The notes below the pieces were generated by a model. That model had not been told where the DNA came from, did no database searches, and was given only the letters and a program-made list of their open reading frames with translations. DNA of 5,379 nt from Muribaculaceae bacterium (GTDB lineage: Bacteria; Bacteroidota; Bacteroidia; Bacteroidales; Muribaculaceae). Positions 1 through 5,379 of this stretch are shown here, one piece after another. Made by a program: the position numbers and the translations under genes. The stretch's first letter is position 1. Every line of letters starts with the position of its first letter. The stretch covers positions 1 through 5,379 of the forward strand of contig JAEDNZ010000126.1 of assembly GCA_016302215.1 (NCBI GenBank). The letters are read 5' to 3'.

Positions 1-2081
1 GTGCCGGGACCGAAGATTGCCGAGACGCCGGCTTTGTACAGGAAGTCGTAGTCTTGCGCCGGAATGACACCGCCGGCGATGACCATGATGTCGTCGCGGC
101 CCAGTTTCTTAAGCTCTTCGATGACTTGGGGCACGAGGGTCTTGTGGCCCGCTGCGAGCGATGACACACCAAGGATGTGCACATCATTCTCCACAGCTTG
201 GCGAGCTGCCTCGGCCGGTGTCTGGAAGAGCGGACCCATATCCACGTCGAAGCCGCAGTCGGCATAGCCCGTTGCTACGACTTTAGCGCCGCGGTCGTGT
301 CCGTCTTGACCCATCTTGGCTATCATGATGCGAGGCTGACGCCCTTCTCGCTTGGCAAATTCTTCGCATAGGCGCTGGGCGCGGGCGAAGTCGGGATCGT
401 TTTTGGTTTCTGCTGAATACACGCCTGAAATGGTTCGGATTACTGCTTTGTAACGGCCCACGATTTTCTCGCAGGCATCAGATATTTCGCCGAGGGTGGC
501 ACGATGACCCGCTGCCTTGACGGCGAGGTCCAGGAGGTTGCCCTCGTGGGTGCGCACACATTCGGTGATAGCGTCGAGGTCGGCTTTAACTTGAGCCTCG
601 TCGCGGTGAGCCTTGACATCATTGAGGCGCTCGATTTGCTCTTTGCGCACCTCGGTGTTGTCAATCTCGAGGATATCGATCGGGTCTTCATGGTCGAGGC
701 GATACTTGTTGATGCCCACGATGGTCTGGCGGCCTGAGTCGATGCGTGCTTGGGTGCGAGCGGCGGCCTCCTCGATGCGGAGCTTCGGCAGGCCGGTCTC
801 GATAGCTTTGGCCATGCCGCCCAGCTTTTCGATTTCCTGTATGTGCTGCCATGCGCGGTGGGCTATCTCGTTGGTTAGGGCCTCGATATAGTACGAGCCG
901 CCCCAGGGGTCTATCTGCTTGGTGACCATGGTCTCCTCCTGGATATATATCTGGGTGTTGCGCGCGATGCGTGCCGAGAAGTCGGTAGGCAGGGCGATTG
1001 CCTCATCGAGGGCGTTGGTGTGCAGCGACTGGGTGTGGCCCAGGGCGGCGCCCATAGCCTCGATACAGGTGCGGCCCACGTTGTTGAACGGGTCTTGCTC
1101 CGTCAGTGACCAGCCCGATGTCTGTGAGTGGGTGCGCAGTGCCAGCGATTTGGGGTTCTTCGGATTGAATTGCTTTACAATCTTTGCCCACAGCATACGT
1201 GCGGCACGCATCTTGGCCACCTCCATGAAGTAGTTCATGCCGATAGCCCAGAAGAACGACAGGCGAGGCGCAAAGGCATCGATGTCCATGCCGGCATTGA
1301 CACCCGCACGCAGGTACTCAAGACCGTCGGCGAGAGTGTAAGCAAGCTCGATGTCGCAGGTAGCGCCGGCTTCCTGCATGTGGTAGCCCGAAATTGATAT
1401 AGAGTTGAATTTGGGCATGTTCTGCGATGTGTACTCAAAGATGTCGGCGATGATACGCATCGAGAATTCAGGCGGGTAGATGTAGGTGTTGCGCACCATG
1501 AATTCCTTGAGGATGTCGTTCTGGATAGTGCCGGCCATCTCTTCGAGCTTGGCGCCTTGCTCAAGGCCTGCGTTGATGTAGAAGGCGAGCACAGGCAGCA
1601 CTGCGCCATTCATGGTCATTGACACAGACATCTTGTTGAGGGGTATGCCATCAAAGAGCACCTTCATATCTTCGAGCGAGCAGATTGACACACCGGCTTT
1701 GCCGACGTCGCCTACCACGCGGGCGTGGTCGGCATCGTAGCCGCGGTGCGTGGCAAGGTCAAAGGCCACGGAGAGGCCTTTCTGGCCCGCTGCAAGGTTG
1801 CGGCGATAGAACGCATTTGACTCGGCGGCAGTAGAGAAGCCGGCATACTGGCGGATGGTCCACGGACGCAGGGGATACATGGCGCTGTACGGGCCACGCA
1901 GGAACGGCGGTATGCCCGATACGTAGTTGAGATGTTCGAGACCTTCGAGGTCGTCTTTCGTATAGACGCTCTTTACGGGGATAAGCTCCGGGGTGAGCCA
2001 ATCTTCAGAGGCAGCTACGGCAGCGCGTGGTGCGGTGAAAGCGTCTGAGGTAATATCGATGGTTTTAAAATCGGGTTTCAT
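1..2081 (-). CDS. mutB: Methylmalonyl-CoA mutase large (catalytic, B12-binding) subunit, C-terminus cut by window edge
   Basis: Catalytic subunit of the adenosylcobalamin-dependent mutase that interconverts succinyl-CoA and (R)-methylmalonyl-CoA in the cytoplasm, a step of propionate formation in Bacteroidales. The frame opens with ATG at 2081 and runs without a stop to position 1, giving 693 complete codons. Family members are about 710-730 residues, so only the last 20 or so are missing. The N-terminal TIM-barrel domain (roughly residues 40-450) has RQYAGFST with Tyr79, FMVRNTY with Arg197 and SGYHMQEAG with His234. By eye these match Tyr89, Arg207 and His244 of the Propionibacterium enzyme. 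DPWGGSYY follows at 391-398. The C-terminal cobalamin domain (from about 582) has MGQDGHDRG, i.e. DxHxxG with Asp593 and the cobalt-ligand His595, then the SxL motif GVSSLAAGH at 638-646 and AGGVIP at 669-674. All key residues are present, so the enzyme looks active. It starts 14 bp after the mutA stop and is almost certainly cotranscribed with it. The sequence just before the start (GCAAAGTT) is A-rich with no clear Shine-Dalgarno, as usual in Bacteroidota. Confidence 0.97.
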   Translation of the reverse strand, partial: MKPDFKTIDITSDAFTAPRAAVAASEDWLTPELIPVKSVYTKDDLEGLEHLNYVSGIPPFLRGPYSAMYPLRPWTIRQYAGFSTAAESNAFYRRNLAAGQKGLSVAFDLATHRGYDADHARVVGDVGKAGVSICSLEDMKVLFDGIPLNKMSVSMTMNGAVLPVLAFYINAGLEQGAKLEEMAGTIQNDILKEFMVRNTYIYPPEFSMRIIADIFEYTSQNMPKFNSISISGYHMQEAGATCDIELAYTLADGLEYLRAGVNAGMDIDAFAPRLSFFWAIGMNYFMEVAKMRAARMLWAKIVKQFNPKNPKSLALRTHSQTSGWSLTEQDPFNNVGRTCIEAMGAALGHTQSLHTNALDEAIALPTDFSARIARNTQIYIQEETMVTKQIDPWGGSYYIEALTNEIAHRAWQHIQEIEKLGGMAKAIETGLPKLRIEEAAARTQARIDSGRQTIVGINKYRLDHEDPIDILEIDNTEVRKEQIERLNDVKAHRDEAQVKADLDAITECVRTHEGNLLDLAVKAAGHRATLGEISDACEKIVGRYKAVIRTISGVYSAETKNDPDFARAQRLCEEFAKREGRQPRIMIAKMGQDGHDRGAKVVATGYADCGFDVDMGPLFQTPAEAARQAVENDVHILGVSSLAAGHKTLVPQVIEELKKLGRDDIMVIAGGVIPAQDYDFLYKAGVSAIFGPG

Positions 2082-2095
2082 AACTTTGCTGTAGC

Positions 2096-3952
2096 TTATT
2101 TAAGAAGTTTGGCATTGAACGCTTTAAGTGTGTCGAGCACATTGCAGCGAACGTGTACAAATTCGGTGATGCCGACGGCGCGCAAATCGTCTGAGCAGGC
2201 GGGTGCTCCGGCTACCACAAACTCGGCGCGGCCATCGAGATACTTGAAGGCTTTAGGTGCAAGCTCGGCGTATTCATCATCTGACGAGCACAGCACCACG
2301 ATGTCGGCCTTCTTGGCCAGGGCCGCATCGATGCCTTCCTCCACAGTGTTGAAGCCGAGGTTATCGATGATTTCATAGCCGGCGCAGCCGAAGAAGTTGG
2401 TCGAGAACTGTGCGCGTGCCAGGCGCATTGCCAGGTTGCCGATGGTGAGCATAAACACCTTCGGGCGATTGGCGGCTGCCTCGGTGGCCAGGCGCAGCTC
2501 CTCAAAGTCGGTGGCTGCTCTGCGGCCGCATAGCGCTACGCCATTCGGTGCTTCACATGTGTCACCGCCGCAGCAGCATTTATGCTCTGTAGCCTCAATC
2601 TTGTCTGCTGCCATCTCGGTGATATTGGGGTATTGGTTTGTGCCCAGCAATATCTCTTTGCGGCGAGCTACGTCGGTGTGGCGCTTCTGGCATGAAGCGT
2701 TAACCTGTGTCTGAACATCGCCATTAGCCACCAGTGCAAAGAAACCGCCCTTGTCATCTACGTCGAGGAACAGCTTCCACGCCTCACCGGCGATTGACGC
2801 GGTGAGCGTCTCCACATAGTATGAACCGCCCGCCGGGTCAAGCACCTTGTCAAGGTGGCTCTCCTCTTTGAGCAGGAACTGCTGGTTGCGGGCGATACGC
2901 TCTGAGAATTCATCAGGCGTCTTATACGCTACATCAAACGGCGTCACCGTCAGCGAGTCAACGCCGGCCACAGCTGCTGAGAAAGCCTCAGTCTGCGAGC
3001 GCAGCAAGTTGACATGCGCATCGTATATTGTCTGGTTAAAACGCGATGTGGAGGCATGCACCTTCTGCTTGGCTGAGCACTCACACTTGGGCTGGTATTG
3101 CTCCACAATCTGTGCCCACAGCATACGCCCGGCGCGGAACTTGGCTATCTCCATAAAGAAGTTTGACGAGATGCCCATGTTGAATTTCACGCGGCGTGCC
3201 ACCGTGTCTATGTCGAGGCCCGCATCGGTGAGCGCCGTGAGCCACTGTGCGCCCCAGGCAAGAGCGTAACCCAGCTCCTGGAAGATGTATGCGCCGCTGT
3301 CGCTCAGTAGCACCGAGTCAACGGCGAGTATCCGCAGCGAGGGCACATCTGCCACCATTGCCAACAGCTCTTTGGCTTCGGCCACGATGGCGTCAATGTC
3401 AATAGCGGCACCCTTGCGCAGCGCGCGCTTCAGCGGGTTGTAGTCAATTGAGCCCTTGAACGTCTCGGCGCAGCCGTGCGCTTTGAGATATTCTACCAGC
3501 GCGCCGGTCAGCTCTTTGACCTTGCTCAGGCAGCAGGTAAAGTTGACCTCCACCTTCGTCAGGTCTATGCCGGCGAGCAGCGTCTCAAGCGTTGCCACTG
3601 TCGGCTCCTTCACTTTGAAGCCCAGCGACGTGACGCCCTTGGTCAGCACGTCTGTGGCCGTGCGGTTTGCTTCGACGGCATCCGTTGCCTCTATCTCCTG
3701 GCGCGTAAGCCAGTCGTTGTCGGTGCGGGTGCCGCGCACAAATGGATACTGACCGGGCACGGTGTCAAGTGTCTTGAGTCCGGCGATGTCCTCGGCGCGA
3801 TAGATGGGCTGCACATTGAAGCCCTCATTGGTGCGCCAGACCAATTTCTTGTCGAAGTCAGCGCCCTTGAGGTCTGCTTCTACCTTCGCGCGCCATTCTT
3901 CATAGCTCACGCCCGGAAATTGGTCAAATAGTTTTTCATTCTTTTCTGCCAT
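2096..3952 (-). CDS. mutA: Methylmalonyl-CoA mutase small (non-catalytic) subunit
   Basis: Structural partner of MutB in the heterodimeric mutase, a diverged paralogue with the same two-domain plan. The 618-residue product starts MAEKNEKLFDQFPGVSYEEW, as Bacteroidales small subunits do. The frame stays open upstream to 4099, but this start is preferred because the promoter at 4100-4069 lies inside the extension and the extra residues are low-complexity and unlike the family. Residues about 1-455 form the barrel domain, with EADLKGADFDKKLVW near 25-39 and DPAGGSYYVETL at 372-383. Residues about 496-618 form a cobalamin-domain-like fold. Aligned by eye with MutB, the active-site Tyr and His are replaced by Glu86 and Leu215, and DxHxxG is lost (TIGNLAMRLAR, with Met509 in place of the cobalt-ligand His). 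This agrees with the known non-catalytic role. The linker between domains carries five cysteines (459-461, 466, 475). The TAA stop at 2098-2096 is followed after 14 bp by mutB, so the two form an operon that sets up a 1:1 complex. Confidence 0.96.
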   Translation of the reverse strand: MAEKNEKLFDQFPGVSYEEWRAKVEADLKGADFDKKLVWRTNEGFNVQPIYRAEDIAGLKTLDTVPGQYPFVRGTRTDNDWLTRQEIEATDAVEANRTATDVLTKGVTSLGFKVKEPTVATLETLLAGIDLTKVEVNFTCCLSKVKELTGALVEYLKAHGCAETFKGSIDYNPLKRALRKGAAIDIDAIVAEAKELLAMVADVPSLRILAVDSVLLSDSGAYIFQELGYALAWGAQWLTALTDAGLDIDTVARRVKFNMGISSNFFMEIAKFRAGRMLWAQIVEQYQPKCECSAKQKVHASTSRFNQTIYDAHVNLLRSQTEAFSAAVAGVDSLTVTPFDVAYKTPDEFSERIARNQQFLLKEESHLDKVLDPAGGSYYVETLTASIAGEAWKLFLDVDDKGGFFALVANGDVQTQVNASCQKRHTDVARRKEILLGTNQYPNITEMAADKIEATEHKCCCGGDTCEAPNGVALCGRRAATDFEELRLATEAAANRPKVFMLTIGNLAMRLARAQFSTNFFGCAGYEIIDNLGFNTVEEGIDAALAKKADIVVLCSSDDEYAELAPKAFKYLDGRAEFVVAGAPACSDDLRAVGITEFVHVRCNVLDTLKAFNAKLLK

Positions 3953-3962
3953 AACTGTTTTT

Positions 3963-3986
3963 GCTGCCCTATCTTGCTGGGGCAAC
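3963..3986 (-). promoter_or_regulatory. Possible hairpin in the mutA leader, next to the start codon
   Basis: On the minus strand GTTGCCC (3986-3980) can pair with GGGCAGC (3969-3963), seven pairs including one G-U, around a ten-base loop (CAGCAAGATA). The stem ends ten bases before the mutA ATG, and the gap is the A-rich AAAAACAGTT that probably serves as the ribosome entry site. The left arm overlaps a perfect 10-bp palindrome, GCAACGTTGC (3991-3982), so alternative pairings exist. AGCAA occurs three times here, 13-14 bases apart. It may tune translation or may be chance; no known riboswitch or cobalamin box was recognised. Confidence 0.3.
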
Positions 3987-4068
3987 GTTGCTTGTGTGGT
4001 TATTGAAGTGTTTATTATTGTTTTATGCTGCGTTTGGTATTTAAGGTTGTATGTCTCATTAGACATCA

Positions 4069-4100
4069 CAAAGTTAATAAAGTTTCCGCTAACACCCAAG
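4069..4100 (-). promoter_or_regulatory. Bacteroidota-type promoter for mutAB
   Basis: On the minus strand TAACTTTG (4076-4069) is an exact match to the Bacteroides -7 consensus TAnnTTTG. Twenty bases upstream, CTTG (4100-4097) matches three of four bases of the -33 element TTTG. This is the normal spacing for the primary sigma factor of the phylum. Transcription would start near 4065-4060, giving a mutA leader of about 110 nt. The promoter is downstream of the yidC terminator and points into mutA, so mutAB probably has its own unit. Inferred from motif and spacing only. Confidence 0.65.
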
Positions 4101-4141
4101 TATTTTCATCGCAAAATGTCATTTTCCCCCACGAATAACAT

Positions 4142-4163
4142 TATTGAGGCCATAGTGTCAATA
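4142..4163. promoter_or_regulatory. Weak dyad TATTGA-N10-TCAATA upstream of the mutA promoter
   Basis: Six-base inverted half-sites at 4142-4147 and 4158-4163 are separated by ten bases, centred about 90 bases upstream of the predicted mutA transcription start. The geometry would suit a dimeric regulator, but a six-base dyad in AT-rich DNA is common by chance and no regulator family is recognised. Confidence 0.15.
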
Positions 4164-4203
4164 CTTTTTGCCCATTATATTGCCACAGAGTTTGTTGTGC
4201 GCT

Positions 4204-4254
4204 AAAATGGCCATGGGCGGCACTCCGGCTTTCCTGCCGGGTGTCGCCCATGGC
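4204..4254 (-). terminator. Intrinsic terminator of yidC
   Basis: An almost perfect inverted repeat begins 31 bases after the yidC stop. Positions 4210-4219 pair with 4245-4254 (10 perfect pairs), 4220 faces 4244 as a mismatch, 4221-4223 pair with 4241-4243, 4224 is a one-base bulge, and 4225-4229 pair with 4236-4240. The loop is six bases (4230-4235). Read on the minus strand, the stem is followed by CATTTTAGC, a short T-run at 4207-4204. The GC-rich stem and its position fit Rho-independent termination of yidC. The T-run is short, so leakage towards mutAB is possible. On the plus strand the stem has no good T-run behind it, so it is not a convincing bidirectional terminator. Confidence 0.75.
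4216..4232 (-). repeat. 17-bp inverted repeat, terminator copy
   Basis: The plus-strand 17-mer at 4216-4232 (from GGCGGCACT to CCGGCTTT) is the exact reverse complement of the plus-strand sequence at 5220-5236 inside yidC. This copy covers most of one arm and half the loop of the yidC terminator. In a yidC transcript the two copies would be complementary and about 990 nt apart. Confidence 0.7.
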
Positions 4255-4285
4255 GTATCTTTGGCGATATATGATGCGTTGCGGC

Positions 4286-5379
4286 TTAGCGACGACGCTT
4301 GGCTTGCTCTTTGGCTTGAGCGCGCATTGCGGCTTGCTGCTGCTTCTGTGCTGCCTCCAGCCGGGCCATAAAGCCCGATTTCTTGCGCGGCTTCTTGGCG
4401 TTCTCTGCCATCTCGGCGCGCACCTTTTTCTCATCTACCACACGGCGGAATATCCACGTCTGCACTATGGTGATGAGCAGCGACAGGAAGTAGTAGTAGC
4501 TCAGGCCCGAGGCGTAGTCGTTGAACCACAGCAGGAACATCACCGGCATCAGGTACATAAGCCATTTCATGCCGGGCATTGACTGGCCGCCGGGCTGATT
4601 CTGCATATTGATGCGTGTATAGATGATGTTGACCACCGTCATCATCAAGCAGAAGAGGCTCACATGGTTGCCATAGAAGGGTATGGTGAACGGCAGCTGC
4701 AGTATCATATCGGGGGCTGACAGGTCTGCCGCCCACAAGAAGCTCTGGCCTCTAAGCTCTATGGCTGACGGGAAGAACCAGAACATGGCCACCAGCACCG
4801 GCATCTGCAGAAGCATTGGCAAGCAGCCTGAGAAGGGGCTTGCTCCGGCCTTGCTGTACAGTGCCATCGTCTCCTGCTGGCGCTTCAAGGCGTTTTCGCT
4901 GCCGGGATATTTCTCGTTGATAGCTTTTATCTCCGGTGAGAGCACACGCATGCGTGCTTGCGACTTGAAGCTCTTGTAGGTGAACGGGAAGATAATCAGC
5001 TTGATAAATAGTGTCAGCAGCAAGATGATGACGCCATAGTTGGTGATATATTCGCCCAAGAAGGAGAATACGGGGATGATTATCAACGTGCTTATCCATC
5101 TGAAGAGGCTCCACCCCAGCGGTATCAGCTCAGTCAACTCGAGGTCTTCGCCGTCAGTGGCGAGGCTGTCGCTGAGGTCGCCGAGGATATTGTAGTCGTT
5201 CGGACCAAAGTAGAGGTCAAAAGCCGGAGTGCCGCCATCGGCCACGGTGTAGGGCACCGTAGCGCTCATGGTCATATCCTTCAGGTAATGCTCGCCATCG
5301 AGTTTCACCGAGGCCAGGCTCGCACCGGCAAAGGTGCCGCGAGCTATCACTATCGACGAGAAAAATTGGCTCTTGAACG
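4286..5379 (-). CDS. yidC: Membrane protein insertase YidC (Oxa1/Alb3 family), N-terminus cut by window edge
   Basis: Inner-membrane insertase that folds and inserts membrane proteins alone or with SecYEG. The 363 codons in the window are the C-terminal part of a protein usually about 600-640 residues long in Bacteroidota; the frame is open to the right edge. The GTG at 5350 is an internal Val codon, not a start, because the family sequence FKSQFFSSIVIA continues through it. Fragment residues 1 to about 85 are the end of the periplasmic P1 domain, including the phylum-typical YFGPNDYNIL. Then come the core helices: NYGVIILLLTLFIKLIIFPF (113-132), GCLPMLLQMPVLVAMFWFF (184-202), about 239-256, about 270-288 and about 291-310. 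The cytoplasmic hairpin between the first two has SQARMRVLSPEIKAI and ALYSKAGASPFSGC. The tail (312-363) is rich in Lys, Arg, Gln and Ala and ends AKRRR, typical of YidC forms thought to contact the ribosome. The helix position of the hydrophilic-groove Arg (Arg366 in E. coli) holds Lys126. The TAA stop at 4288-4286 is followed by a hairpin terminator. Confidence 0.97.
   Translation of the reverse strand, partial: FKSQFFSSIVIARGTFAGASLASVKLDGEHYLKDMTMSATVPYTVADGGTPAFDLYFGPNDYNILGDLSDSLATDGEDLELTELIPLGWSLFRWISTLIIIPVFSFLGEYITNYGVIILLLTLFIKLIIFPFTYKSFKSQARMRVLSPEIKAINEKYPGSENALKRQQETMALYSKAGASPFSGCLPMLLQMPVLVAMFWFFPSAIELRGQSFLWAADLSAPDMILQLPFTIPFYGNHVSLFCLMMTVVNIIYTRINMQNQPGGQSMPGMKWLMYLMPVMFLLWFNDYASGLSYYYFLSLLITIVQTWIFRRVVDEKKVRAEMAENAKKPRKKSGFMARLEAAQKQQQAAMRAQAKEQAKRRR
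5220..5236 (-). repeat. 17-bp inverted repeat, yidC coding copy
   Basis: Partner of the repeat at 4216-4232, in inverted orientation. Here the sequence encodes the Gly-Gly-Thr-Pro-Ala-Phe stretch of the YidC periplasmic domain, shortly before the conserved YFGPNDY segment. The match is perfect over 17 bases and stops abruptly on both sides. Confidence 0.7.

Larger units (their letters stand above)
3953..4285 (-). other. yidC-mutA intergenic region (333 bp)
   Basis: No gene is supported here. From right to left it holds the yidC terminator (4254-4204), an AT-rich stretch (4203-4101) with only a weak dyad, the mutA promoter (4100-4069) and the transcribed mutA leader (about 4062-3953). The open frame that continues mutA upstream to 4099 encodes low-complexity Asn/Thr/Gln-rich residues and overlaps the promoter, so it is treated as untranslated. 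The composition left of the terminator is clearly more AT-rich than the flanking genes, as expected for regulatory DNA. No tRNA, small protein gene or recognised riboswitch was seen. Confidence 0.7.

Noticed and set aside
2081..2088. Exact TAACTTTG on the plus strand at the mutA-mutB junction, as an antisense promoter
   Set aside because: The expected -33 position (about 2057-2060, CGAT) does not match TTTG, and the bases are explained by the A-rich start region of mutB on the other strand.
3476..3931. Long plus-strand open frames (for example 151 codons here, 140 codons at 2847-3269) as genes
   Set aside because: They are exactly antisense to strongly conserved mutA sequence and arise from its GC-rich codon bias.
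4015..4059. 14-codon leader peptide on the minus strand inside the mutA leader
   Set aside because: It would start within a few bases of the predicted transcript start, has no ribosome entry region and no regulatory residue pattern.
3953..4062. Cobalamin riboswitch in the mutA leader
   Set aside because: The leader is only about 110 nt and shows no recognisable B12-box sequence or multi-stem core. A riboswitch would be attractive for a B12 enzyme but the sequence does not support one.
3996..4205. 69-codon open frame on the plus strand in the intergenic region
   Set aside because: It runs antisense through the mutA leader and promoter, has no recognisable protein feature and no promoter of its own.
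5348..5350. GTG as the start of a shorter YidC
   Set aside because: The conserved YidC sequence continues in frame upstream (FKSQFFSSI) to the window edge, and the codon falls inside the P1 domain.
1..5379. Mobile elements, CRISPR arrays, tRNA or rRNA genes, or a novel system
   Set aside because: Nearly the whole window is covered by three well-conserved core genes, with no transposase, array-like repeats or RNA gene structure seen on either strand.

Overview
This 5.4 kb window comes from a Bacteroidota genome, most likely order Bacteroidales. A gut genus of the Muribaculaceae type would fit, but family level is a guess. The evidence is a heterodimeric methylmalonyl-CoA mutase with Bacteroides-like protein sequence, a Bacteroidota-style YidC, A-rich translation starts without a clear Shine-Dalgarno, and a promoter matching the Bacteroides -33/-7 consensus (TTTG, about 20 bp, TAnnTTTG). 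Everything recognisable is coded on the minus strand, so transcription runs right to left. The long plus-strand open frames are antisense shadows of these genes.

Layout from right to left in transcription order. (1) 5379-4286: the C-terminal part of the membrane protein insertase YidC; its N-terminus lies beyond the right edge. (2) 4254-4204: a strong GC-rich hairpin followed by TTTT, just after the yidC stop, read as its intrinsic terminator. (3) 4285-3953: a 333-bp gap that becomes AT-rich left of the terminator. It holds a good Bacteroidota promoter (4100-4069) and a leader of about 110 nt with a small hairpin before the next start. (4) 3952-2096: mutA, the methylmalonyl-CoA mutase small subunit, 618 residues when started at 3952. 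(5) 2081-1: mutB, the cobalamin-binding catalytic large subunit, 14 bp after mutA. 693 codons are present; the last 20 or so residues and the stop are beyond the left edge.

MutA and MutB together form the B12-dependent enzyme that interconverts succinyl-CoA and (R)-methylmalonyl-CoA. In Bacteroidales this is the carbon rearrangement of the succinate-to-propionate fermentation route. YidC is a housekeeping insertase. The terminator and promoter between them suggest that yidC and mutAB are separate transcription units.

No mobile element, CRISPR array, RNA gene or novel system was found; this is essentially an ordinary core-genome region. The points worth a second look are modest: the mutA start and its promoter, the cysteine cluster in the MutA linker, a 17-nt perfect complementarity between the yidC terminator and the yidC coding region, and small structured elements in the mutA leader.
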